In this document: positions 26,629-37,394 of the stretch, piece by piece
How positions within the stretch are numbered: the first letter of the stretch is position 1
How the letters are laid out: every line of letters begins with the position of its first letter
Assembly: GCA_025677815.1 (NCBI GenBank)
Contig: JAIXMP010000006.1
Span: 1,488,001 to 1,552,000, forward strand
Direction of reading: 5' to 3'
Length of the DNA: 64,000 nt
Source of the DNA: Phascolomyces articulosus
Taxonomy: Eukaryota; Mucoromycota; Mucoromycetes; Mucorales; Lichtheimiaceae
The notes under the pieces: generated by a model
What the model was told of the DNA's origin: nothing
What the model saw: the letters and a program-made list of their open reading frames with translations, nothing else
Database searches by the model: none
Position numbers and translations under genes: made by a program

Positions 26629-29600
26629 TTATGCAGAACATTTATGAACAGCTGCCACTGTTTTCCATGCATTAGCTCGCCAAGGTGCTATCATGACAGC
26701 ACGATTTGCTGCTTGTTTCGCACTGACTTCATTTTCATCAGCTAAAGAAGCTTGTGCCGCATGTTCATACGCTTCTGCTTTAGCATCTGCTGTAGTTGTT
26801 TTGGAGTGATTCGTCAATGTCAATGCAGAAAGAGTGATGGTATTTTTGGTTGCTGCTGTATTATTATCTGGGAATTCTAAAAGATTGGATGCTAAATGAT
26901 TCCATAACCCTGAAAGCCATGGTAATCGGTAAACGCTTTTTGCAAGTGAACGGATTGCTTGTTCAGGATTATTCTATATAAAAATAAAAAGTTAACATCT
27001 TATTTATCTCAGGATCACTTGTAATTCCGTTTCTTTACAAACCTTCAATCTGAAATATCTTGAAAACAACCATGTTATCTTTTGATCTTGATCTTTATCA
27101 TCTAAATAAAGTTAATGTGTAATCGTAAATATTATATTTTATACAGTTGTACATCTTTTTATTGTTTTTGTTGGTCCCTTTTGAACTCACATGCAGCATC
27201 AACAGGCATTTTAGTCAGTTCTTGGAGTGCTGCATCTGTTAAAGTATCATCTTCTTCGAGAATACCCATGACGCAAAGTGAGAAAATAGCTGGGAGATAG
27301 CTTGGATTATCGGCAATACTGATTTTTATTTCATGTTAGCCTTCTTTTTAGTGCTATTTTGTTGATATTGATTTACATAGAGTCATAATTTACCTTGAAA
27401 ACATTTGATCCTTGGCAACCGAACGTTGTTCTTCTCCACCCAATGCCCATAATACTTTACTTAAAAGTACAGTAACATCCATTCGCAAATCTAAATCACT
27501 TTCTGTTTCATTTAATGCCGTTTCAAACATACCAAGAGATTCTTCCAATCGATCCGTAAAATAATAAGCAATGCCTGCACCCAATTGACAATATACACGC
27601 GTGGAACCTGTTGTCATATGTTCTAATGCACTATGATAACTAGAAAGAGCACCTTCAAAGTTTTCACTTGCACATAACGTACGACCTAAATTACAATGAA
27701 CCTTGGCCACACGTTGGTTCATTTCATCTTGGGTAATTCGACCTTGCTCTGCTTGTGCTTCAAGTGCTAAAATAGCACCTGCGAGTGCTTCAGAGGCACG
27801 ATCATAGTGTCCCATTCTTTCAAGAAGGAGACCCAACAAGTTGAGTGCCAACGCATCGTCCAATTTTTGTTCTGTCAATTTTTGAAGGGCAAATGCAGGA
27901 GAAAGAATTACATTCACACCGTTTTCGTCCACTTTAGGTAAGCTGGATAGTTGTGTAAAGGCAGTTTCAGCATAACCATAACTGGATTCTGTCTATTAAG
28001 AATAAATAAAAAAAATGATCTATGAGCCCAATGTACTTGCATTTTGTAGCTCTATATATGTAAGCGTGTGTGTGTATGTTTACTTACTGATGATCCATTG
28101 CTTGATTCAAACGCATGTTGGAAAATAGCACTAGCATCCGATGTTCCCCAAAGTGACGCCACATATGCTTGACCCACCCAAGCTGAAATCCATTCGGGAT
28201 CCAAAGCATGGGCCATATCAAACGCCTGGTTAGCCAATTCATAATCTTTACGTGATAAGCATAAGAATCCGTAATTTGTCCAAGGGACGGCACTCTAAAA
28301 AAGGTGATGAGTATATGTCCATCCTACTCATCGTCCAATTTTCTTTTTTTTTGGTGAAGGTTTTCAATAACAGTTAACTTACTCTACTATTTAATTCCAT
28401 TGCCTTTGTAAATGCATAGTGACTAATCTTTGGTGAATCCCGAATAGCTACCACACCCAACGTATTCCAATAAAGATATTGTGTTGGTTCTTGTTTCAAA
28501 GCTGTACGTACACAGCGCATAGCCGTTTCTACATAGACCTGTTCTTGCCCATCATCCGATCGATTTTCTTCCGCCATCCAATGATATAAGAGTGCAATAT
28601 CATGCCACAAGGCAGGCGCAATTAACCGATGACCTTTACATAACACCAATCCTCGTTTGTAAGCGAATCCGGCACATGTCAATATAACACTCAGAGCAGT
28701 CTTGGGTGGTAAATAAAAACCATCCACTGTTACATCAAGTCCAACAAAGTCATTCAAAAGATCTGCGCTGGTATCGTTTTCTGGAAATCCAAGTCGTTGA
28801 TGAGGTGAAGTTCCATCCGTTTCCAAAAGTAACATCATGGCTTGTTGTAATTCTGTATAAGCACATAAATGCAAATTGGTAGGGACGATGCGATAAAGAG
28901 CACATGCATCACCCATCAATTTCCAAAATCCAATAATCGAAGCATCTTGTTGTAATCCAATCCAGGCTGTTTTAATCACTTTGCCACAACTATCCGCTGC
29001 ACGGCCAAAAAATCCTTGTTGAATTTCTTCTTTAGCTTGTTCCAAGTATGTATCAGCAAGTCCCTTGATAGCAGGGAGGTAGTTGGGTTTGTTTTGTTCT
29101 TGTGCAAGTTCAAGTGTAGTCATGAATCCTTCTATCGCTTCGTCCAATAATCCGATCTTTTGTTTAACAAGTGCTTTTTCATAATTGGCATGTATAGAGG
29201 TTGGATCTAAATCAGTAGCACGACCAAAAGCTTTGAGAGCAGCAACAAATCGACCTTCATGGGCATAGGCTTCTGCTAATCCTTCCCAACATCGTAAGTC
29301 ACTTGTATCACATCTTAACGCCTTTTGGAAACAGGTAATGGATTCAGCATAATCATTGGTGTTCTAATTATATATTTCAAGTAAAAATACATCGTCGTCA
29401 CCATTAATCAATTGCCATTATTGCTGCTTTCTAATTCCTTTCACTCGCTATTATTTATAATGATACCCCTCTCTTTTTTTTTTTTTTTGGTCAATGAAAA
29501 AAAACTTACCATCATGGCATAACCCAATCTTCTCCAAGCCCATCCTGTTTTAGGAGCTAACTCAGTCACTTGCTTGAATACCGCTTCTGCTTCCCTTGTC

Positions 29601-32293
29601 TCATTATCTTGAACATAATAATTGCTTAAATAGAATGCTGCGTCTGTATCCAACGCATCCAGCATAAATGCTTTTTGGTAACATTTTTTGGCACGCATAG
29701 GGTCATTTTGAACTTGTCGATAATAATGTCCGACAAAAGTAAATCCACTTGCAAATTCAGGGTTCAATTTGACAGCTTGCATGAAATATTTAAATGCCTT
29801 TTTGGTGTTTTCATCTAAAAAAACACACACAGTGAAATGTGAACAAATCCACGTAAAAGCTAACAGTCCCGTGAAACATAGCCTGATTATTTTGTATCTT
29901 TTTTCCCTTACCTCCTCCAATAGCCCAATAAACACGTCCAAGGCGATAATAATATTCTGCCACTTCTTCTTGAGCTAATTCCGTAGCTTGTGTAATATAT
30001 TGAATGGCTTTTTCATAATCTTCTTTTTCACAATAGATCCATCCAATTTCTGCTAATGCAATGTGTCTTGTAGGATCCAATCTGTATACTTTTTCGAAAT
30101 ATTCTAATGCTTGATCAAAATGACCTCCTTCACGTTGAATCAATGCAGTCCCCTTTTTATTTTATTTTTTTATAAAATAAAAAAGAAAAGTGGATAGAGA
30201 ATCGCCGTGTAAATTTCATTACTTCGCTTTTGATAGTTTCCCTCTCATACCCCTTATAATACCACTATTTCAATTGGATATTTAAATAGGTTCTTTGATA
30301 TTTATTTACCTCCAAAGCACTTATTTCATTTGGATCTAGGGCCAATACTTTTTTATAGAGTGCTGTAGCATCTGGATAATATTTGGTATCAAGGTGCCGA
30401 TAACAATGTGCCATACATAGTTCCATGGAAATAAGTACTCTAATATAAAATAATAAAATAAAAATCAAATGAGGATTACAATTTCTTTAGTTCTCCAGAA
30501 AACAACAACAGCAGAGAATTGTCTTACTTTTCCAATGTCTTTCCAGTTTCACGTCCTTTTTTACGCACCAAATCACGACCTTTGGTAGCATATTCGAGAC
30601 CGGTTTCATATTCTTTGCATTCATAATAAATCCATGATAGAGATTGGTACCCAAATAAACTTCCTGGGAATAATTCTAAACCGTCCTATAAAAGTATGAT
30701 GTATGGTTACATGAGTGATAAGGCTTTGTAATAGTGTGCTTATATATATATATATATATATTCTGAGAGAGGGAGGGAGGGGTAATTTCAAATATTTACT
30801 CCAAATAGATCAAAGGCTCCATCAATTTCTCCTGTTTGATATAAATGATACCCTTGGATCAATTTACCAAGACCTGTATCTGGGAATTTGGATTTGATTG
30901 CATTCAAAAGATCTTTATCATATTGCTCTAATTATATATTTATATATTAGTTATTTTTTTCCCTTTTCCTCTGCATCTCTTATCCAGTCCTATATTCTAC
31001 TAGTTCACCTATATCTTGTGCATCCGTTGATTCTAAAAGAATTTCGTAAGGTAACGCATTATCTGTGTTTTCTTGAACCAGCGTATCGGCAAGATCCATG
31101 ATATTCTTATAAATCTAAATACCACGATGTTCTATATGTCAAAATTTTCATACAATTTTCCTTTTTTTTCCCCTTCATCCCCTCCAACATTTTCAACCCA
31201 ATGCCAGTGAAAATAATTTACAGTCGACTTTTCAGGTATAGCTGGTAATCGTTTAAACCAAAAACTAAGCAATTTGAGTTGTAACGCACAGGTTTTTTCA
31301 TGTGTATCTGCCAAATCAAGTAATTTTTCATACATATCGCCCAATTGTGATTTTGAATAGACTTCTGCCTCTACTTGAGCTCGGATTTCTTCAGGAGGTC
31401 CAGCATGAATACCCATACGTCGAGATTGAACCCGACTTTCTACCATACGTGATTGATCTGCTTCGGTCAATTCAGTGATCGTAGTCCAAATATCAAGAGG
31501 CTGTCGTATTCCTTTGGTATCTTTGATAATGTTGTAGTATGGACTGTCTGGTAAGAATAGCTTGAGTGTAACAATATACTAATTTACCATACAAATCCAT
31601 GTTGTCAATATGTATTAGATAGATGCATTTTTGTGAGGAGGAGATGTTATCATCATACAGATAAATTATTTTTACCTTGTCTTGATCGTTTTTTTCGTAT
31701 ATATCCACAAGCTTGTTTAAATAATCAACTAGTCGATTTCCATCCCCACTTTTTTTTACACATATAGAAATATGCATTAATATATATGAATATATGACGA
31801 TAAAAAAACATTGCATAGTCTCTTTCTGACTCTTTTTCTTTGTCTACCTCTCGATCACTTTGGGTAATATTTCATGTATAATCTTGGCCATATCGTCTTT
31901 TCGTCCTCTTTTTTCATAAAAACTAACTAAACCTTGCCATGCAAGGAGTTGTTCGGGATTGATCTCGATTGCTCGCCTATACGATTTTTCTGCTTCTTCG
32001 TCATTTTCTAATCCAGTATATGCTACACCAAGGAAAACCCAACTATGAACACATAAAGAAACATATAGACACACAAGCAATAGATTCGGTTAATATGGTT
32101 GAAAAAGTCGGTTTTTATTATGTTGTTGACAAAAATTAAAAAATGTATCGATTGTAAAAGGGAGAAAGGCTTACGCATTATAGTTTCCAGATTCCCATAA
32201 AATAATACGATTACAAGCTTTTACCGCATCGTCGAATTTTTTGGCACCAATCGCTTCTCGAGCTGCTTTAAGATTGGCCTTTGCGTTGTTCAT
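26629..32293 (-). CDS. SKI3: Superkiller complex protein 3 (SKI3/TTC37), TPR protein
   Basis: Ski3 is the TPR scaffold of the Ski2-Ski3-Ski8 complex that feeds mRNA to the cytoplasmic exosome for 3'-5' decay. About 16 minus-strand exons can be followed from ATG 32293 (MNNAKANLKAAREAIGAKKF) to the stop at 26629-26631, roughly 1,350-1,400 aa. The N-terminal TPRs start with AWVFLGVAYTGLENDEEAEK. The central part holds many TPR units, for example LEYFEKVYRLDPTRHIALAE and AVKLNPEFASGFTFVGHYYR. A long exon (28381-29363) carries the Ski3 core, including LADTYLEQAKEEIQQGFFGR and YWNTLGVVAIRDSPKISHYA. The C-terminal TPRs end with NRAVMIAPWRANAWKTVAAV. Order, length and repeats fit Ski3. The exon borders around 30.7-31.7 kb are the least certain. 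A (TA)n tract lies in one intron (about 30740). Confidence 0.9.
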
Positions 32294-32567
32294 TTATAGA
32301 GGAAGAAAAGTGTCTTAGACGCGTTGTTGCGCAGAATCATCCAATCTATATTTTTTTTTGGAAGTCCTTACTAGTTTCGCTGGTACTCAAAAAAACACAG
32401 CGCCTTATGCATTTTCCATATGTCTGGTGTTTTACTATACATCATTTTTCTCGATTTCAACAGGAATCTTTCCCCTTGTTTTTCATCACTGTTCTTTTAG
32501 TGCAGATGGTGCTGAAAAACTTCGAAAACCATGTACAATAAGGTTGAACCTATGATCATACTTTGTA
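32294..32567. other. Upstream region of SKI3
   Basis: This is an AT-rich spacer of under 300 bp. It should contain the SKI3 promoter, read leftward. The plus-strand open frame here is T-rich and unsupported. Confidence 0.35.
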
Positions 32568-33020
32568 TTAATATAAAATCGTGTTGATATGATATTGTGA
32601 TGGTAAGTAACCATATATCAATGAGGGATCAAGGATATTGCTGTATTTTTGATGTTTATTCTTTATATGAATGTAGCCTTCCAAGGTATGGTGGATAAAG
32701 ACATGTTGAAGTTCTTCGAAATATTGGTGACGCTTGAGGAGAAGGATATGATTAAATGCACTGGTGTAAATGTAAACAATGATAATTATTAGAGGACTAC
32801 CCAAACTTGTCACAACCCAACACAATTTGTTCCTCTAATTAGACTTACAGTAATTCGATTATACGTATGACTATTATAAAACAGCTTAGTGTTTTTCATA
32901 AATTCCATTACTATCTTTTTGAATTCATGGAATTTTCCACATACATCCATTTGGTCTTCAGTATCTACTTCAGGTACATGACGAACGTCAATTGCAGTAT
33001 CTTTTGGTATTTTTTTTTCG
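32568..33020 (-). pseudogene. Fragment of an unidentified gene
   Basis: The minus strand reads ASVEKKIPKDTAIDVRHVPE, then MDVCGKFHEFKKIVMEFM and KNTKLFYNSHTYNRIT, up to a good donor (GTAAGT at about 32850). A second stretch, AFNHILLLKRHQYFEELQHV to the stop at 32568, follows a TTACACCAG acceptor. The two pieces look coding but do not join in the same phase. No start codon is visible upstream before an LTR-like element begins at 33033. I read this as a truncated or broken gene; the family is unknown. Confidence 0.4.
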
Positions 33021-33032
33021 ACAGATGCCTAG

Positions 33033-33370
33033 TGTGACTCATGCCCAGAGAGAGTAGTCTCCCAATCTTATTGCCTTTCACTAGACGCTACTTGGGCTAG
33101 AGAAGGAGGAACACTCAAAAGACTTAAGTAGTGTTACGTTGTACTCAACTGAAAACCCTGGGAAATCATCCTCGGTAATATCTCCATACAAAGACTTAGA
33201 CTACATGGCTCTTGAGTCTGGTCCTCTCGGTCTACTAGGTATATACACCTGTTGTTATCGCCAGAGATAGTGCAAGTGCTGGAGCATAGCCAGTTGTAAG
33301 AAGGAGGCAACCGTATAAAATAGGGTCTTCCACCCTTCTTTATAAATAAATTGCTTTCATCAATAAGTCA
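33033..33370 (+). mobile_element. LTR-like element (probable solo LTR)
   Basis: A 338 bp segment begins TGTGACTCATG and ends AATAAGTCA. It contains a TATAAAATAGGG box near 33315 followed by TATAAATAAATTGC, the order expected of an LTR promoter and poly(A) region. It is less AT-rich than its surroundings and has no ORF. I could not find a clean 5 bp target duplication, so the boundaries are provisional. Confidence 0.45.
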
Positions 33371-33445
33371 TAAAAAAAGGCGTAGTATATGGCGAAAAAG
33401 TATGACGTTTTTTTTTAATTCTATAGGAAAACGATTTAAATCAAG

Positions 33446-33560
33446 GGCGGCCAGGAACCAGAAACGGCACGATTAAAAGACTATGAACAACAAGAAGTGT
33501 GATTCAAGGACTATGAGCAAGAAACGGCACGATTCAAGAACCAAACATATGTTTCATAGC
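33446..33560 (+). repeat. Coding-type tandem repeat, ~30 bp unit (ETARxKDYEQ)
   Basis: Three imperfect ~30 bp units translate in one frame as ETARLKDYEQ, QEV-stop-FKDYEQ and ETARFKNQ, then TYVS and a stop. The unit resembles a charged coiled-coil repeat. The in-frame TGA and lack of an upstream start show it is a relic of a repeat-containing gene. Confidence 0.5.
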
Positions 33561-33961
33561 AGCAACACGTCTAGTTGTTGGCTTTTTTCTTTAATATTCT
33601 ATATCTTCCCAATAAATAAATAAAAAAAAAGAGTTACACCCTATTAACTCTTCTTTGGGACTTTCTTACTTGACAATTGTCTGTAACAAAAAACAAAACT
33701 TTTATTTTAAAGTTAATGAATCTTGGCTAACGTGCGAACTTGTTGGAATTAATGAAAAAGAGAGGGAGAATGTGATCAGTTGCGCTAGATCCAACATGGG
33801 TTGTTTGTTATGAAGCTATTGCTTATTTCAACAACCATTTCACTAAAGGTACTTTATTAACCAACCCATTCTTCATTTATTTTTTACTATCTAATATTAC
33901 TCTATTGAACAAAGTAATAGACATCTGGTTTATATCTGATAAAGTCAATGGACATGTTTTA

Positions 33962-33990
33962 GACTTATTGATGAAAGCAATTTATTTATA
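33962..33990 (-). repeat. 29 bp inverted copy of the LTR-like terminus
   Basis: These 29 bases are the exact reverse complement of 33341-33369 (starting tataaataaattgctttc). The identity stops abruptly on both sides. Confidence 0.8.
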
Positions 33991-33991
33991 C

Positions 33992-34952
33992 TCTTACCGA
34001 AATGCGAGTTGTCCCAGTAAGAACTGAGCGTCAAACCGCATCTTGTGGTAATAGTAATGCATGTTGGATTTGGGAATTTAAGCATCTCTAAATATAGATA
34101 GCAAGAAAATGTTTAGTTGGAATGAATTGCCAATAATATACATGAAACTAAGGCGAATATACTGACATTTCTATCGCCTTCACCCTTGTTTCTCTTGTCT
34201 GCAGAGAATAATAGGTCAATAGGATCTTGTTCTACTAACTGTTCATATTGATGTTTACTGATAGCTTGGCTTGATAAAGGCGGAGCTTGTTGTTGTGGCT
34301 GGCCTCTTTCAAGGATTTGATTTAGTCCTGAAAACTCCTGTCGTTCTTCTGCCATACCATCTTCTTCGTTGGTGAACTCTTGTTGATTAAGGTTCTGCTT
34401 GACACACTATGGGATATCCACTTGATCCTTTCGGAATAATGCAAGCTTGAATTATTTTTTTTGACAAGTTACAATAGCTTTTCTTATAAAGTTCCCGGTG
34501 CAAACCATCTCTTTCCTTTGTAATGATTTCAGTCAATTTATCCTATAGTTGAAATAAAAAATAATGATAAGGAGCATGCCATCCTTGATTATAAAAAGAG
34601 TGACTCGAGCGAGCATAAAAAGAAGTATTTCTTAGAAGATCTTTAATAGCTGAAGCCAGTTCACCTTGTCATGATTCTGCCTTGACTGTGATTTAATAAA
34701 AAAAAAAGTCGATGTCACGAGTAATCACTGCCTTTATAGTAAAAATATAAATCATGTCGTTACCTTTAATCCACTTCCTTTCAATGTATTTTCGTGTGCT
34801 GTGTATACTGTTCGTTTTATTAAAGCTTGAGATACATCTGAACGATAGTTGAAGTACAAGGTATATTGATAATTATCCTTTATGAATTGGTATAAATACA
34901 ATGATTTGGTACCTGCAGCGAGTTTCTTTTTAATGTAATCTTTTAACTCCAC
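33992..34952 (-). pseudogene. Unidentified multi-exon gene, probably broken
   Basis: The minus strand from ATG 34952 reads MELKDYIKKKLAAGTKSLYL to GSGLK and a donor. This joins in phase after TTTCAACTATAG (about 34543) to DKLTEIITKERDGLHRELYK and ends near GSSGYPI. A one-base frame change at about 34400 is then needed to continue into KQNLNQQEFTNEEDGMAEER and QQQAPPLSSQAISKHQYEQL. A possible last exon near 34083-34000 reads MLKFPNPTCITITTRCGLTL. An alternative exon (34690-34550; ASAIKDLLRNTSFYARSSHS) also looks coding. I do not know the family. The frame change suggests a pseudogene, but an unrecognised intron is possible. Confidence 0.4.
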
Positions 34953-37394
34953 GTCGAAACGGAAAAAAAGGAATGGAAGTGCTTTATGCGCAGTATGTAA
35001 TAGGTTGCATAGTACTTTTGTGCTTTATAAAAACGCTGGTTCGGGTCTGTATACCATGTTTGGAGTTAAAAAAAATATCCTGACTAAAGCAACAGTCAAA
35101 CAAGTCTTGACTCCAAAAAATCACTTGTTGACTTGTTGTCTACACTGATACAAATATTTGACATTTAACACTTTACCTTGTTTATGAGTTCATTGTCATA
35201 ATATGCACCCGCACAGCAGAGGAAATCGTTGATGAATATAAATAAATTTATATGGATAATAGTTAATGTGTTTTTTAGTATTTGCGACATGATACAATCA
35301 CCCCCACCCCTTATTTATTCTTAATAAACCAGAAAAAGAAACTTAATATCGCACTGGGTGGCACATAACTGACACTGAAGTATCAGTCGTACTCGTTTAG
35401 GGTGATTATCCCCTCAACGCCCCCAATTAAAAATTTATATATAACGTAACTTTTAATCTCGTCATATATCACCAATAACATATATATATTGCCACAGCAA
35501 TATTGTGGGAGGGCCAAAGGAAGAGAAGAAAAAAAGGACCCTCCTCAGCTGTTTGTAGTACTTTATATATTATTCACTAATAAACAACATCAGTGATTTG
35601 TGGTCTACAATGTAAAGGAATTATAACACAATGCAACTTAAGTCGCTATTTTATTGGCTGAAGGCTATCACTCAACTTTAATATGATTGGCGCCAGGAAC
35701 TTTAACAGCACCCACTTTTAGCCATGATCAAGGCGATCGAGTTAGAGATCGGTTATTACAGTAGTTGACATTGTATCCTATAAACTATTATGAACCACCA
35801 AACAAGAAGTATAAACATCAACAACTGTCATCCCACTGTCGGTGTCAGATTTTACAATCATCATCATCAACAACAGGCGGAGAAGACTTATACACCTTGG
35901 TGAACGCTCTTGCATTTATGGGTGGTGTTTATGGTTTTATAACTGTATTTCAAACTAACTACTGTATATGGGCATCATATCATTTGCATTTTGACAATAG
36001 CAACAACAATGCGGTTATAATGCCGGATGTAATGTTTAGTTTATAATTAATGACATTTAATATATTCTAAAGGAGTAGCATATGTGATAGTGTCCCATCC
36101 CTTTTTACTCAAAAAAGACATGGCAGCAAAGTTGATTCGCATAAGAACTACCAGAAAAATAGATCTTTTGTTATGTAGTAGTAAAACTTCCATATTTATA
36201 TATTAGCACATACTCTTTAAGAAGTATCAATGTATTGTTTTTTTATTCATATTACGTCATAATACAAAGGTCTCTTTTCATTTTGCTTTCTAATAGCTGA
36301 ATGAACATATCCATTGCGTGTATCTAAGTCTAACATAAAATAACAAAGATTCTTACAACAAAGATCATATTCTCATTATGCTCTTTATTGAACCGGTTTC
36401 GTTATCGGGTTTAAACAATGGACAGGATTATAATTGTCTCCATTTTTCAGTGTTTTGACAACACTGCATTCAGAAGTATAAAAAACTTCGAGTAGGATAC
36501 CCACTAATAACAATATCTTTTGTCCGTTGCATAACTGCTGCACCAAATGGTTTTCACTTTACTGTTCCTTCTCTTTTTCCCATATTTAAGTTGAAAAGAA
36601 AATGCAAATACCCAGTACAAGCTGTTGTCTTTATATTAATTAACATTCACAGAAGTTTACAGGGTGAATTATGGTATAAACTCTTAAGAAGTATCAAATC
36701 TTGAGTGGCTGTGGTCTCTTTTGGGCAGTTTTAGAGTTTGGGCTTAGAATATTATTGTTTTGTGTAATTGTGTTTCTGTATTGCACAAAGACCGGAACTG
36801 GGCTTTTCCTTTCGTTTATTCCAACAACTTTTTACGTTCTTATCATATTGCTTCCTAGTCGTTCGGCAGCAGTGAATCAAACATTCAATGACATGATTAA
36901 AAAAAATTCATATAATTCCAATTGATTTCTTTTCTGAATTGTCAGCGTATAATAAACAAATATAGCTCATTATTTATTTATAGGATACATTGATGATGAT
37001 CTTTAAAGTTTTGGATTAGCTACTTGAAATATGTCACACAAGTTTTAGTGAGAAAAAGGTATATTTATAAAGCGTTATCTTTTTTCTATTCGTCTTTACG
37101 TACTAAAAAACACAAAATTTTCATTTTTCAGTTTCTATTTACCACCTCCATAACAACGTATCCGTCTATATCCACAAGAACTCTACTCATTTACCAGGAA
37201 ATACATCGTAAAAGCCATCAGCTAAGAGAGCACGTATTAACTACCACCACTATCTGCCACCGAATATTAACTTGTACTTTTTTCACTAATTTCACCGTTA
37301 CTCCTTTATCTGTGAGTTTACACCTCCCTTTTTAATTTCTATCTATGAACATTGAACTAAATTGTAAAAAATATATAATATAATAATAGAAACA
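34953..37394. other. Intergenic region with one orphan open frame
   Basis: This is 2.4 kb of mostly AT-rich sequence. The plus-strand frame 35765-36046 has no ATG. It reads ALAFMGGVYGFITVFQTNYC and IWASYHLHFDNSNNNAV, text that looks like the interior of a real protein, perhaps a relic of the nuclease/kinase-like families common in these genomes. A T-rich hydrophobic frame at 36701-36925 is not convincing. The last 400 bp precede the HET gene and should hold its promoter. Confidence 0.3.

Noticed and set aside
35030..35070. GGTTCGGGTC resembling a tRNA B box
   Set aside because: No A box or cloverleaf stems could be formed around it, so no tRNA is called. No rRNA or tRNA gene was recognised anywhere in the window.
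35683..35710. TTGGCGCCAGGAAC resembling a retroviral-type primer binding site
   Set aside because: No LTR end immediately upstream and no gag/pol ORF downstream; the match is short.
36701..36925. Hydrophobic plus-strand frame suggesting a small membrane protein
   Set aside because: T-rich, lacks an ATG and has no conserved motif; hydrophobicity follows base composition.
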